Notes: a model not told the origin generated them from the sequence alone. DNA of 64,000 bases from Luzula sylvatica (GCA_946800325.1 OX326960.1:33881629-33945628); one strand, 5' to 3'. Positions 1 through 12,600 are shown, numbered from the stretch's first letter. A program made the numbers and translations.

Positions 1-424
1 TGTGAAACTGAAATCATAAAATAAAAAATATATATAATTAATGTGAATTATATAAATGTTTATTATTATCCATGAAACCAAAATTATATACCAATGGTTT
101 CTTTAGCCTAGTGAAAAAGTAATTAGCGTAAGATACCATAAGTCAAGAATTAAAATTTCATTGATTGATATCACAAATAAAAAATTGAAACAAAAAAATT
201 AACTTTTCAAGGATTAGATTTCACTTCAAAAATTTAATGTTTATTTCCAAATTAGAGATTTTTACGAAATATATATTTATAGGCCCATATAAATTGGGCC
301 GAAAGGCCCAAATATAGTTTGGAAAGAAAAGGGAAGAAGATGACTTCACTTCGTTGAAGTTCACTACTTCAGGCAATTTTGAAAAGAAAACTGACATATT
401 TCACTCGTCGGATTTGAATCTTCA
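1..424. other. Upstream flank of the CDC50 pseudogene
   Basis: No gene is visible. Bases 1-75 closely resemble 21579-21655, so a dispersed repeat edge is cut by the window start. From about 214 the sequence aligns with 36488 onward, the 5' flank of the intact CDC50-family gene. The intact locus has a copia LTR ending at 36476, just outside the shared stretch, and this copy lacks it. Confidence 0.6.
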
Positions 425-822
425 ATGGAGGTTGATGAAGCAAGCACCTCTACTTCTGCTATAGCCGATGTCGCCGATCCCTCTTTCTCTCGACATCGCT
501 CCACTGGTACTTCATTGCATGGTCCATTTTGATCCAATTCGATTCAATTTCTTGTCTGATTTTGATTTTGATTTTGTGAAACTTTTTGTGATTCTAGCAG
601 CTTTGTCCAAATTCAAGCAGCAGAATTTACCGGCTTGGAAACCCGCTTTATCACCTGGATGTGTAAGATTTGAAATTCATCCCTGCATTTTGTTTGTGAA
701 AAATTGAAATTAATTTCTATTTTTGTTTCTGAATGTTGGTAATTACAATATTCTTGCTTATGGGGGTTGCTTTTATACCAATTGGCCTTGTTTGTCTACG
801 TGCATCGCAAAATATATACTTC
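425..822 (+). pseudogene. Truncated CDC50/ALIS pseudogene (exons 1-3 only)
   Basis: This is a 5' fragment of a paralogue of the gene at 36727. Exon 1 (425-506) encodes the same acidic leader beginning MEVDEAST. Exon 2 (601-662) encodes the conserved SKFKQQNLPAWKP segment. Exon 3 (739-813) encodes the first membrane span (MGVAFIPIGLVCL). The acceptor before exon 3 reads TG where the intact copy has AG, so intron 2 cannot be spliced normally at that point. Homology ends near 822, right after the exon-3/intron-3 boundary; the ectodomain and second membrane span are absent. A second copy of the intron-2 acceptor motif (tctgaatgtaggtaa) lies at about 848, next to the junction with downstream duplicated DNA. 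This suggests a deletion or recombination junction. A non-functional relic is the best reading. Confidence 0.85.
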
Positions 823-2676
823 AGATATCATGAAAATATGTTATTTTTCTGAATGTAGGTAAGTACAATAATATGTTGACTTAGATTATATGTTCAGATA
901 GACCGTAAAAATCTGTTATGTTTTGAATCATGAAGAAGAGTTTAGATATCATGAAATAATATATTGTGTATTTCAATGAGTGCATTGTAATTTGTAGGTG
1001 AACAATCATCCACTTTGCTTAAAAGCCTATAACTAGTAACAACATAATTAAGAAGAGAAACCTGCCCACCCTAATCTAATTTAAAATTTAAAATTTAAAT
1101 TTAAATTAAAGCAAGTTCGGAAATACTCGGAAAAAAATAGATAATTATACAATACTCCCTAATTTCCCCACCACATAATTTATATCACCAAGTAACCATT
1201 AATTAGTAATTAATTAGCGTGATCATTAAATAAAATACATCTGATTAATAATTAATTGATATTAATAAAGAATTGTTAACTTGTTTATTTTAATTTTATA
1301 TTTATTAATTTTAATGAAATATTATTTTATTATTTATTTCAATGATTAATCATTAATTAGAAATATTGATAGTGTTGTGGAAAAATGAGAGGGTACACTA
1401 TATGGCCCCATAAAAAATTATGGCCCAAATGATTCAGGAAATTAAAACAAGGTCATAAATTACATGGAAACTGAATAAGAGCTACAAAATACTTATGAAG
1501 TTAAATCGAGTCCAAGCAATCTGCCATGTGATTAAATCAAAAGTTGAGTAAATTAAATCACGCAGCAAAGGCACTCAGGAATTAAGTTAAAGCCCAATTA
1601 ATTAGAACTTCATGAAATGGTCCAACTAATTAATTACTTGTGTTATTCCTAGTTTAAGTTTATAATTGGCTTCTCATTTATATTATTGTAATTATTAATA
1701 TTATTGATTAGATCTCATTCAAAGTTCTTTGATTATTTGTTTGGTGAGTTGTCAATTTTTTTTCCAATTCAGTAGACTTATTAGCATCTTTGATGGTTTT
1801 GAAATAATTAAAATTTTAAAGATAATTGCATGATTCAAAAAGAAAAAATAAACCAGAATTCAGAATTAAATAATAGAAAGTCTTCAATTAATTACTTAAT
1901 TAAAAAATACTACAATTTAAACATAATAAAAAAAAAATAACAAAAAAGCCCATAAATCGCCCAACGAAAGTGAAATCAATTAAAAATATTAAATCAATTC
2001 TTGAACAGATTAGGTCCTGGTTAGTTCCTTTTTTGCAATTGAACATACAGGATGATCATTGATTATATGAAAATACAAAAAAGTGTTTAGTGAAACAAAA
2101 TAAAGAATAAAACCAGGACTACACTCATAATACGCATCTTCTGGGCAGACGAAGTTCGTCCCAAAAATTGCTCACATTGATCATCACATCGCTGTCTCCA
2201 TTACGCCATCTTCTAAACGTAATCCATTTCAGTTCTTCATTTCTCTTTTCTTTTTTTTATTCTCTACGATTGAATTTTGAGATCGTATCGAGTTTGGTTT
2301 AAATCTCTCTTATATAAATGGTAATACGAATTTCACATATTTTTTTTTTTTTGAAGGAGGAGGCAATAGCCATCACTCGATATATATTAAAAAAACCCAA
2401 AATCGTCAATAGATTACAGAATATAAGTAAAAAGGAAAGAAAAAACTCTCAAGTAAATAGACACCCAAGCGATGGGAAAAATTCCCTACTAAACTCCTAC
2501 ATTGCTAATTTCCTATATGAAGTGAAGAAACCAATGCTCATTATCCAATTAGAGAAGTAGGCTAGAAGGACATCGCCTTTGAAGAAAACACCCTTCGGTT
2601 ACGTTCTTTCCATAGGTGTCACATTCCTGCGCGCCATAAACTCCCCAGCGAGCATTGAAAAAGTCAAAATTGCAGC

Positions 2677-2680
<4 letters not shown>

Positions 2681-2735
<55 letters not shown>

Positions 2736-2748
2736 TAGATAGATAGAT
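2681..2748. repeat. (AG)n followed by (GATA)n microsatellite
   Basis: About 25 AG units at 2681-2730 run directly into about four GATA units (2731-2748). Low-complexity open frames here (poly-Ser-Leu) are artefacts of the repeat. Confidence 0.95.
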
Positions 2749-3000
2749 GGTCGACATCACAGAAAAGAGAAGAGGATACGGGATAGGATGAAGCCACAGG
2801 CTGCTTGCACATAAATAACCTACAGCGCCGTCACTTCGTCAAAGAGAACTGCATAAGAAAGAAAGAGCACATATGGAAAACTACTGCTTCCGCAAAGAAG
2901 AAAAGAGGACACGGGATATGATGAGATCGCCGGCTGTTACCAACAATCACCACCACTTATGTTCAGAAATAAGGAGTCTGCCACGATCTGTCATTCCCGT

Positions 3001-3003
<3 letters not shown>

Positions 3004-3070
<67 letters not shown>
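3004..3070. repeat. (GA)n microsatellite
   Basis: About 33 uninterrupted AG/GA units sit inside the retroposon. The Arg-Glu repeat ORFs across it are not genes. Shorter purine-rich AGA/AAAGAG runs follow to about 3300. Confidence 0.95.
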
Positions 3071-3072
<2 letters not shown>

Positions 3073-3481
3073 CATAAGCTCGTTGCTCAGATCGTCAAAG
3101 GAAATACAGAGAAAGAGAAAGAGGAACACCAATCTGGTCGAGGGAAAAAAATACAGAGAGCTTCCTTTGTCAAATCGTCGAAGGGAGAACTCAAAGAAGA
3201 AAAGCTCGAGAGAAAGAGGAACACCAATCGGAGCGACATGAGATACGCTCGAAGAAGAAAAGCTCGAGAGAAAGAGAAAGAGAAAGAGAAAGAGGAGGGA
3301 GATACACTAACCTTGCAGATCTGGTTGAGAGGAAGACCAATCGGAGTAGGGGGAAAGAAAGAGGCAGGTGGGAGGAGGGAGGAGGGGGAAGCGGCGGCCT
3401 AGGGTTGTCTTGTTTGGATCGTCCTTTTTGGGGCTCTCCGTACAAGGACTTTTCCAAAAAAGGCTTTCCCGAATTTCACAT

Positions 3482-3874
3482 TTTTTTAAACTTTCTTTAC
3501 TTTTTTTAATCCCTCTTTATTGGTTTAATCCGGCCTCTTATATAAATGAGGGTCTTTGATTTAATCTTGATTTCCTCTAATGACTTGCTTGAATTTATAT
3601 ATCTTTTTATCATAACTTTTAGGATATTATAGTTTGATATAATAATCACTTTTTTTAAACAATTGCTAATATATAAAAAATAACTTAACAAAACTTACTT
3701 TAGATACATGCGAAAATTTACAATTAAATAGACATCTTGCATACATTTCATATTTCACAATCACGTAGATGACATGCCAAAGACCCCTCTCTTTTCTTGG
3801 GGTCACAAAACAGTTCTGAAAAATCACATTGCACTGTCGGAATTGAAATTATAAATTTGTAGAAAATCAGGTGT
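3482..3874. other. Duplicated backbone, non-coding
   Basis: This is AT-rich duplicated sequence between two retroposon insertions. About 200 bp in it (3530-3710) are missing from copy 2, where a TIR transposon occupies the corresponding position. No gene seen. Confidence 0.5.
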
Positions 3875-3891
3875 TGATTTCGTGCGTTGTT

Positions 3892-4174
3892 TTTTTTTTT
3901 TGATAAAAAAAACGTAGCCTTTTGATATATTGAAATAAGAAAAAGTTCATGAACGTGTTGCTCATGTAGAATAAACGGAAAATAAACCTATAAATCCTAG
4001 AATAAGAATTTCCGTGTTTGAGCTAGTAAGCTTTAACACCATTTTTGCCAACTTTTGACCTCCTCGACCGCTTTTCTAGCTATGGTTATCGGGGAAGATT
4101 TTTTGTTTTGGAATACTCGTTTATTTCTTTCCTTCCATACGTCTCATAGCATCGCCGCCCATCTCGACGTCCAC
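3892..4174 (-). mobile_element. 5'-truncated LINE, 17-bp TSD
   Basis: A perfect 17-bp duplication (TGATTTCGTGCGTTGTT at 3875-3891 and 4175-4191) brackets a 283-bp insert. The insert starts with a poly(T) run, so it is a minus-strand poly(A) element. Read on the minus strand, the distal part gives the degraded tail of a plant L1-type ORF2, with ARKAVEEVKSWQKW-like residues near 4030-4090, followed by an AT-rich 3' UTR. Copy 2 of the duplication has a different insert at the same target (53824-54309). Confidence 0.8.
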
Positions 4175-4671
4175 TGATTTCGTGCGTTGTTAGGAAACTC
4201 ATATTTGAAATCTCGATTCTATCTAAGACCCCTCTTATACCCTTCCATTCTCGATTTGAGTTCTTTTCTTCCATTCTGAATCATCTTTTTAGGGTCCAAT
4301 TAGGAATATTTAAAAACGTAAGGGCTGCGTAGTAATTTTGACGGTTGTCTTTTTTTCTTCTGAGATTTTACTTCTTGAGATGATAATGCAGTTAGTTATG
4401 AAAATTAATGTAATGACCGGAAAATAAATTTAGAAATATTTAAATTATTTGGTAATTTTTTTTGAGAAAGAATAGAAAAGTCTCATATGTTTCCGTCTAT
4501 TATATTTTTCATTAAAAAAATTAAAATTTCTATCAAATTTAGGACCCCATTTCAAAATGGGATCGTAAATGTTATTGTTGTTACTTAAAAAGTTAAACTA
4601 ATATGTCACAAATATAACAATTAACCACCAAACTAGGAAATTCTTTAAATACATCATTAATTGATAAAGAA

Positions 4672-5990
4672 CTAGGAGATTACCCGCGCTTCGCGTCGGT
4701 TTTGTTTCATTTGTTTTACCATAAATATAATATATAGTTATGATTTTTCGGGATCAAATATAAGATTTTATGAAAATAAATGTCATATTGATTAAGAAAG
4801 TTTGATGATGACAAAATTATTGTACTATTTTTTAATATGACACATTGTGAAATATTTATTTAGTACTTTAATACAACACATACAAAATAATAAATTTGAC
4901 TATAAAATAATAAAACAACATGTATGGTCATAAACAAAAATCAAAACCATATGCTATTTTAAATTTTCATCTCTAAAATTAAGAATAATAGCATTGTAAA
5001 AGTTTAAAAAAATTATTTTTGTCTGATAAATTTTATGTTTCATGTTTATTATTGAAAAATATTATATAAGTTAAAGAAATCATTTGTGTTTAGTAAATAA
5101 ATATCTTTCATTATTTTTTTTTAAAGATTAACATGAAACTGTTTTAAGTACAAATACAAATATAACATAATTATTTAAAAAATAATAATAATAATTAGGA
5201 TGTGCAATTTTTTTCAATTATATTTTTAAAAATAATAATAATTAGGATTACAAGTCATTAATGTAATTATATTTATTTTTATATCTTTTTTAACACAATT
5301 GTTTTCATAATTTTAAGTTAGAGAAAAATATTGAATATATGATAATAACATACTTAGTAGTATGTGCAATTTTTTTCAATTATAGTTTTAAAAATAATAA
5401 TAAATAGTCTTACAAGTCATTAATGTAATTATATTTATTTTTATATATTTTTTTACATAATTGTTTTCATAATTTTAAGTTAGAGAAAAATATTAAATAT
5501 ATGATAATATGGATCTCAAAATAAAGATAAAATTACCGCGAATATATTTCTGAATTTTTTTAAATTATATTATGAAAATACTAACAATATTTGATGTATG
5601 TTTTATGATATTATGATATTAATTTATTAATGTTATATATTTAAACTCTTCACGTTCTATTTGTATTCACATTTGATCATGTAACATATTGTGAAAAATG
5701 CAAAATCAAATACAACTGGTCCAACATGAACCTAACAAATAATATTTTGACACGTCATCAGTGTAAGGTGATGTGGACTTCTAAAATTGCTTAAAACTAT
5801 GTGTAAAATAAGGGACACATAAATATCTACAAATAAAACATAATCATACAAAATCAAAAATTAATCTATGGTTTATATGTTGCCACATATCCTAATCTAA
5901 TGGTTGAAATAATTGTGATGATGTGGCATGAGTTGTGATGAGGTGACATGAGAAAATTGCATAAAGATGGGTCCAAAGTAAGAGGTTGGT
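4672..5990 (-). mobile_element. Helitron-like element, minus orientation
   Basis: At 4672 the sequence reads CTAG, then ten bases on an imperfect GC-rich hairpin (cccgcgcttcgcgtcgg), then AT-rich DNA. This is the 3' terminus of a Helitron read in reverse, next to an A at 4671. The paralogous locus near 56555 is continuous and lacks the insert. Sequence shared with copy 2 resumes at about 5985 (gaaaagaaaagcc), so the 5' end lies near 5960-5990; I cannot fix it to the base. No Rep or helicase ORF is present, so it is non-autonomous. Inside, a stretch of about 140 bp is duplicated (around 5195-5330 and 5360-5500, both with gtgcaatttttttcaatta). Confidence 0.65.
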
Positions 5991-6192
5991 AAATTGGAAA
6001 AGAAAAGCCTTTGAAGAAAATCCAGAAAATTAAGTCCAGATTCATATTTAGGAATTGTTTTCCCGGTTTTAGACTTTTAGTAACTGTAGTAAATATGGAA
6101 CTCGATTTGCTCTCTTCATCACACCATTTCACCGCCTCTTCTCTTCTTCTTTGCGATAAAAACTTAGCCAGAGCTTCATTACATTTCTTTAA

Positions 6193-6572
6193 GGGGGCGT
6201 TTGGTTCGTGCTTTAAAATTACTATGCCTTGGCATCCATCCTAATTTATTCTATTCCCATGTTTGGTTCATACATCAGGTAATAAAGTAACGTCATCCAC
6301 GATGCCCATGGTCATATTTCATGGGAATATGATTACCACCAAAATTGGTGGCTTTTCTTTATTCCCATGTGCATACTATCTCTTCTAATATTAAAAACTA
6401 AAATTATTCCAAAAAAATTATTTATTTTAAATAGTTTCTAAATTTGTAGGAAAAGAATACACATCAACCAAACATAACTGTTGTATATGCCATGGAATAC
6501 TATTCCATGGAATGGAATTCCTTGGCATATAATATTCCAAGACATATTTCAAAGCTTCAACCAAACGGTCCC
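6193..6572. mobile_element. Tourist/PIF-Harbinger-like MITE, TSD TAA
   Basis: The left end reads GGGGGCGTTTGGTTCG and the right end is AACCAAACGGTCCC, giving an inverted terminal repeat of about 14 bp typical of PIF/Harbinger MITEs. TAA flanks both sides (6190-6192 and 6573-6575). The duplicate near 56780 reads straight through without it. The interior has further partial inverted repeats around 'ccttggcat' and 'atgccatgg'. There is no coding capacity. Confidence 0.85.
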
Positions 6573-6760
6573 TAACATCATTTCTGATATGTTCAACCGA
6601 TCTCCATAACACGCTTAGCGCCTGAGCTCCTAGATGCCCCTTCCTTTCTCTCTGGCCATCATTTCCTATTATGAAGCATCTTTTTCTTTGCTCGAAAATC
6701 CTAGGTAAACTAATTGTATATCTCATTGTCTACCTCTATTTTTATTTGTGTGCATAGTAT

Positions 6761-7270
6761 TGTCATTTCAGATTACTAGTATTTCCTAATAAATTCTCAA
6801 GAATGCTCGAATCTTCTATTGGTAATTCAATACCAATATTGTTGAGGATTCCCATTAAATCCTCCTCATTCATTAATCCTTCATCATTTAGATTTGTTGG
6901 ATCTATTGGATTGATTTGGGCTTAGTTTATTGTGCATTTTTCTTGCACATTTGTCGAATTTGTTGTATTGAACTAATTGTTCTTTCGCCACCGGAAAAAT
7001 GTAACAACTGTTTGCTTGTCTTTTAATCGAATGCTTCTCCTTTGCTCTTCATGATCCGTTCCTTGCTTCAAGCTTGGACTGGATAATTGTTTTTGCGTAA
7101 CAAATGAATGAAGATCGTTGAGTGGTGCATAATCTAAAATCACACCAAAAAAAACTCACGGTGCTTCGTAAAAACTCTATTCTCCACACGATTGGTTAAA
7201 GGTTTGATAACTCAAACCACACCGTTGCCGTGTGGAGAGCCGAGTTAGCCACAATGCCTTGGCTCCATTT
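6761..7270. other. Unassigned intergenic DNA
   Basis: No gene recognised. From about 7190 to 7270 the minus-strand frame of the disrupted retroelement ORF continues beyond a stop near 7271, with no recognised domain. Confidence 0.4.
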
Positions 7271-7459
7271 CTAAAGAACTAGGCCTTTTCTTTGGAGCAC
7301 ATACACGTATGTACTAATGAAGATTTCGGGCCGTATGTTCCTTGGCAAATTTTGAATATACCGGTGGCCACTCATGTGCGCTAGTTGGATGGTGGAGTCG
7401 GAGTCCCACAAAGCTCCAATGGTTGCTTGTATTTGCTCAATGAAGTGTTCCGGTAAGAG
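7271..7459 (-). pseudogene. Downstream part of a transposon-split ORF
   Basis: This is the minus-strand continuation of the ORF at 16406-16564. Its product includes LLPEHFIEQIQATIGALW and ends near 7271. If the hAT insertion 7468-16405 and one copy of its 8-bp target repeat are removed, codon AGG (16408-16406) is followed directly by CTC (7459-7457) in the same frame, giving VFIDAR then LLPEHF. I do not recognise the family. Its linkage to a zinc-knuckle ORF at about 17400-17760 suggests a retroelement ORF1/gag-like protein. Confidence 0.6.
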
Positions 7460-7840
7460 CCTCGCATCAGGGCCGGCCCCAGGCATAGGCCGGAGAGGCT
7501 TGGGCCTGGGGTCTCAAAAATACGGGGGTCCAATTTTTTCATATACGTATATCAATGTTTTAAATAGCGTGCAGCGGCATGCAGCGTTTTGACGTTTAAT
7601 TTAGCGTTTAGCGTTAGCGGGCGATATAGCGCCGCTTCACCATCACAGCGGATTTTTGATCGAAATTATTATTTTTATAATACTACAATACAAATATAAA
7701 TATAAATTAGCGGTCCAATATTATAAATAAAATTATGTTGAATGCATATTTATATCAACCTCGCAAACTAACATAAATTAAAATTCATCTCTAAGAAAAA
7801 TATATTATATACTTATATATAATTTTATACGTGCTCTCTG

Positions 7841-8400
7841 ATGGCGACACGTGGCATCAGCTTCTCTCCTCATTTTCTGCATAAATCTACCCCTTCTCTC
7901 TCCGCTCGACCCAATATCGCGACTGCCACAGAGAAGGCGATTTCTAGGGTTTCGCCGGTTCGCTTTTTCTCAGCCGGTTTTGCTCTTTCTCTCTCCCCAT
8001 GGCGACGCCTGCCTCGGAGAGTGTTTCTCTCATCTCTCAGTTCTCTCTCTCGAGAGAGAAAGAAATCGGAACCCTAGCCACCGCGCTGGTCGAGTCGAAG
8101 TAGTCGCCGCGGCCGATGGCAAGGACGTCGTACACGTTTATGGCGAGCCTTTCTTCTCCTTTTGGTGAGCCAAGCCAATAACAACGAAGTCTGGCGAAAC
8201 CCTAGCCGCACCAAACAGTCGCCATGAAGACGTTAGGTTCTCGAGACAGATAAGGCATCGAAATATTGGCTTTCGGACCCTGTTTTGAATTAGAGGATGA
8301 TGAATTCCTCGCAAAGAAGCAAGTGTGGAAACGCTAACAGCACCAACTGCTCGCCAGGAGACAGTACACACGAATTTTGCCTCAATTTGTACAAGTTTAA
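7841..8400 (+). pseudogene. Gene-like fragment captured in the transposon nest
   Basis: The base composition rises sharply relative to its surroundings and the stretch looks like a plant 5' UTR with coding starts (agggtttcg, ctctctctc, several ATGs). One frame from 7999 begins MATPASESVSLISQFSLS and runs about 33 codons before a stop at 8098. A second frame gives ADGKDVVHVYGEPFFSF near 8113-8165. Neither is long or recognisable. It resembles the 5' part of a host gene carried by a Helitron or hAT. Function unknown. Confidence 0.35.
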
Positions 8401-10440
8401 GGGTAATTATTCCTCAATAAAGTCAATCTATTACTAATTAGGATTAATATATGATGAATGTTTTCTGAAATGGCTGGATTAGGGGTTATTTTGGGTGAAT
8501 CGCAAATAATCGGGGGAAAATATCTCCGATTAGATTTTTCCAATCGGCTAGGCGGGAAAGCAGGCGACGACTGAAGACGCGATTGTAGGGTTTCGGCACG
8601 ACCGAAAAGGAGGCCAACGCTGCTGGAAAGTCATGCCGATGGACATGGAGACATACGTTGGCATGTAAATGGAATATGCTCAGGTCTGGAGTGGAGACTT
8701 ATCTTCATGCCCAGAAAAGGATGCCCGCCTCCAGGTTCTTTTGTTTAGGGTTTTCTTCGATTTCTGCCGATTCTTTCGCTGATTTAGTTTTTTTTTTTTC
8801 CTTTTTTTTCGGACTGTTGCTGTGATTCAATTTGTTCCAAGTGTTGCTGCTGTTTCTGAGTGTTGAGTTTGTTCGATTTCTGCTTCTTATGTCGTTGATT
8901 TGGGCATAATCAACAAAAATTGGAACAACAGTGATTTAAATTTGGTATAAGTCTTTTTCAAAATATCTACATAATAGGGACCACTATGAAAATTTGTGTT
9001 GTTTAACACCTTTTTAATATAAAAAAGAAAATAAATGATTGCTTTGATTATTTATTAATTTATTTTCAACAGATAATCCCATGGATTTACACACTTATTG
9101 CTGATTCCATTCGGAACATAAACGCCCAAAAATATATAAATATCATATAGGTTTCTTTTTTCTGCTTCATGAAATTAAAACCCATATCATGTTAACCCCT
9201 ACAAACATAATTTTATCACGGATACCCTTAAAATATATGAATATCGTATATACCCTTGAAAAGTTAGGAACATAGTGCTATTGATGATATTTTTCAATTT
9301 TTTTGGGGGGCATACGTTAAATTCCACCTTATTTGTATTATTGTCGACTTCATTAATTTATATTTTTACGAGTATAGATTGAGGCGGCTCAAATGGAGGA
9401 GACTCCAAGAGAGAAGAAGAAGCAAAAAAGTTCACACATCGTTCGTACTCGACAGAGAAAGACAAAGAAGCGAAAAAGTGTGACTGACGACGAAACCCTA
9501 CGGAACGGCGACCCGGCTGAAACCTACAGAAGGCTGACGCGACTGTGGCTGTGACTGGCCGCGAAACACTGGACGAACGGCGACAAGCCTCTTGGCTCAT
9601 GCTCATCGGTTAGTTTCGAATCTTTAAATGTATTTTGCATTTTTTTGCGGTTTTCTTCTTTACAATTCGTCCTGATTATTATTTGTTATTTTACTTTTTT
9701 TTTGTGTTCGACCCCTCGCAATGCAAGTATAGTTTTTATTTCGAATCTATTAAACTATTGATGATTTTTTTAAACTCGACTATTTTTTAGGCAATGCCAA
9801 ATTGCAGAAGATATATCGTTGCTATGAGTATTATTCAAACTTCTTTTTGGTTCAATTTGATGTTAAAAAAAATGTAATCTTGGGTATTTCGGCTATTTAA
9901 TCTGTTCTAAAAGATATTTGTATACTTTTGCATTTTTTGGAGTATTTTAATATACGAGGACCTATTTAATCTGTTCTAGAAGCTATTTAATCTATTAGAT
10001 ACTTGCGTGCTTATTTTGTAATTAATTTAATACTCATATAATGATGATTTGATAGAACTCAGGATTCTTCGCACGGAGAAAGAAACTCATATAATCTTGG
10101 GTTTTTTGGTAATTTTGTTTGAATTTTTCGGGTTTGGCAACGTACCAATATTTTCAGGGTTTTGTAATTTCAGGTTTTTGGGAATTATATTCTGACAGAA
10201 TCAATGGATGTGTTACGTTTCGCAGCATGGATTTCTCCAGCTTTAGTCGAGGGGTATTTTGGTAATTTCTTTTTTCATTGTAATTTAGTTTAGTATCTTA
10301 TAATTACTCACTTATATTTGGTATTGTTAGATTTCCTAGGAGATTCGATTCGATGTCACTACAGGTTTTCTCTCATCTCAATTAACCTTAATTTAGTTAT
10401 TGTTGAATTCATTTATGAATATATTTGTACATTTTTTAAT
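8401..10440. other. Interior of the transposon nest, unassigned
   Basis: Mostly AT-rich sequence with two GC-richer islands (about 8560-8740 and 9390-9600) that look like fragments of gene leaders. No ORF above about 80 codons has a recognisable product. Nothing else supported. Confidence 0.4.
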
Positions 10441-10446
10441 TATTGT

Positions 10447-10625
10447 CGTCATAGCATCATGTCATAATCATATCATAATCATCACATATCATAATCATCA
10501 CATTATCATATCATAATCATCATCATATCATAATCATAGCATTATGTCATAATCATCACATCATCAAATCATCATATCGTAATCATATTATCATAATCAT
10601 ATTATCATCATCATATCATCAATCA
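10447..10625. repeat. Degenerate ATC/CATAAT minisatellite
   Basis: A run of imperfect units related to 'atcataatcatcac', with variable spacing. Similar ATC-rich tracts recur at 11085-11190 and 12665-12775, so the same satellite-like sequence is scattered through this transposon interior. Confidence 0.85.
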
Positions 10626-11084
10626 TTATTGTCGTGATAATTGTAATAATGAATGTATATACGTGCAAAAAGAAACTTGAGCGGAAAAAAATAATTCGCA
10701 TGAAAAAATATTTCACATGAAAAACAATTCGCACGAAAAACCAATCCGCATGAAAAACAATCCAGATGACTCAAACTCATGTTACTCCATTGCCTCTCAT
10801 GTATAAGAAATAAACAATTGTGCAAAGATTTATTTATTCTCTCATAATGATACAAGCTGTTATCTCCAGTTTCATAGTAAAAGAACAAATTATTGTTTGT
10901 TGTTGATGATGTGTACGCAAAAATTAATTTAATTGTAATGTGTGAAATTTGTTAATTGTTCGAGAAATATTAAGCAAAAGTTCTCTTACAAAGCGATATT
11001 TGTTTGGCCATAATTTGTTAATCTTACAAAGCGAAATTTGATAATTTGTTTGGCCATAATTGTTGATATTTCTCTCATCATCGT

Positions 11085-11190
11085 CATTTTATCATCATCC
11101 ATCATCTCATCATCATCATCTCATCATCATCATATCATCATATGATGATCATCATCATCTCATCATCTCATCGTCATAATCATCATTGAC
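11085..11190. repeat. (ATC)n-rich tract
   Basis: Imperfect ATC trinucleotide repeats, related in composition to the tract at 10447. Confidence 0.85.
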
Positions 11191-12084
11191 ATATCATTAT
11201 ATTGCATATGGTTCGCATACTTTCGAAAACATAACGATACATTAATTCTCATGAGGTTTTTAATCTAATCATGGCTCTCACATCAAAACGAACAAACACA
11301 TGATATAGCGTTCAAGATTCTTCCATCATTCAATTTTCTTTGTGAAACAAGATAGTATATTATGTGACGTGACTATTTTTGGATAAATCAAAGCTCAAAG
11401 ATCAAATAGGAACAAACAGAAGCAAATTGTGTTGAAATAATACATGACGACGAAAAAGCAAAACAGCTCTTTTTATTTGTTATTTAGTTATACAAAAAAA
11501 GAAAAATGAATCGAAACAAGGGGCGCCAAATAAGACACGACAACGAAAAACAAAACATGCAAAAAAAAAAAAGAAAAAGAAAGAACTTGTCTTTTTTATC
11601 GTGAAGCATAATATTGTAACTTCTTACTCGACAAATTTTTTTCATTTTTTCCTGTGCACACAACTGAGCCGCGAAAAATAAGACATGACATAAAAAAAAA
11701 AAAAACGTGCAAACAGCTCTTTTTTCTGTGCGCACAACTAAGCTCATCACAGAAAAATTCATGGTTTTGTACATACGTACTTAAAGATGAAAATCGGAAC
11801 ATACGCGTTATGGAAAAAACTGAAATCATTCTCTTGAAATAAAACAGGAAAATTTATTCTAATAAAAGAAGACGAAACTATTTGCCTTTTGCAGTCTGTG
11901 ATTTTCGTATTTATACTAATTCGTTCGATTGATTATCAAGCACTAAACAAAATGTGATATTGCTTCTATTCGTCTCTATTTGAATATGAAATGTGATATT
12001 ATTTACATTTGATTATATTTGGCTATGATTTTTGGTCGATCCAAATTGTCTATGATATTCGATGCTTGCTTTGTTCGATATTCA

Positions 12085-12600
12085 AACATTCTTGACTCAT
12101 TTGAAGCAAAAAGGTCTGATTGTCCCTTTTTAAATAACAAGCAACATAGGAAGAAATAAGTTACATGTGTTTCCTGAGAACAAAGCCATACCAGCATTCA
12201 TTGTAAAAGTTCTTTTAACTGAGGCTTGTGTGATTTTCTGAACGTGTTGTTATTGTGTTTGTATGTTGGATTAAAGACTATTGTGATAAACCATGTTAAA
12301 TGTTTAGTTGTTTGTGTTCAGAAAAGGGCGATATTGAAAGATTCAAAAATTGTTAAGTTATTTGTAACAACTTATGTGTCAATTGATTTATTCGGCCTGA
12401 TGTTGAGCAATAAAAAAAAATCCTATGTACTTTTTTCATAATTAATAAATTTTGCCATGTAGAATGATATCATGGTTTGAGATCATTTGAAGAAAAGTAG
12501 AAGAAATTGCTCTGATTGTATTTTTTTTATTATCAAGCTACATAGAAAGAAATAAGTTATGTTTGTTATCTGAGAACAAAGCCTTGCCAACATTCATTGT
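12085..12600. repeat. Diverged direct repeat, two copies
   Basis: About 110 bp at 12105-12210 (containing gagaacaaagccatacca and 'cattcattgtaaa') recurs at 12490-12600 in diverged form. The intervening DNA has no recognised gene. Confidence 0.6.

Larger units (their letters stand above)
2339..3469 (-). mobile_element. Poly(A) retroposon (LINE-type), 12-bp TSD
   Basis: The insertion is flanked by a perfect 12-bp direct repeat, CGAATTTCACAT (2327-2338 and 3470-3481). It begins with a run of T at 2340-2352, which is a 3' poly(A) tail if the element lies on the minus strand. The paralogous locus near 52530 has one copy of the target and no insertion. The body holds two long GA tracts and a GATA tract, and its 5' end (near 3400-3469) is pyrimidine-rich on the minus strand, like an mRNA leader. 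No intact reverse transcriptase is visible. It could be a 5'-truncated or internally deleted LINE, or a LINE-mobilised transcript. Confidence 0.7.
850..6760. repeat. Segmental duplication, copy 1
   Basis: This block aligns by eye, in the same orientation and order, with about 48855-56990. Shared landmarks include 'gtacaataatatg' (869 and 48863), 'cttattag' at about 1775, the 'cgaagtt' motif near 2150, 'gatcgtatcgagtttg' near 2281, the 'cacgtagatgacatg' stretch near 3762, and the 'cacttagcgcctgagctc' stretch near 6610. Each copy carries private insertions that the other lacks. Copy 1 also has about 290 bp (1130-1415) missing from copy 2. No coding sequence is apparent in the shared backbone. 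Confidence 0.8.

Noticed and set aside
2873..3402. Arg-Glu-rich ORFs on both strands (up to 147 codons)
   Set aside because: They are translations of (GA)n tracts within a retroposon; no conserved domain.
10447..10625. CRISPR-like regular repeats
   Set aside because: Units are short, irregular, without distinct spacers, in plant nuclear DNA.
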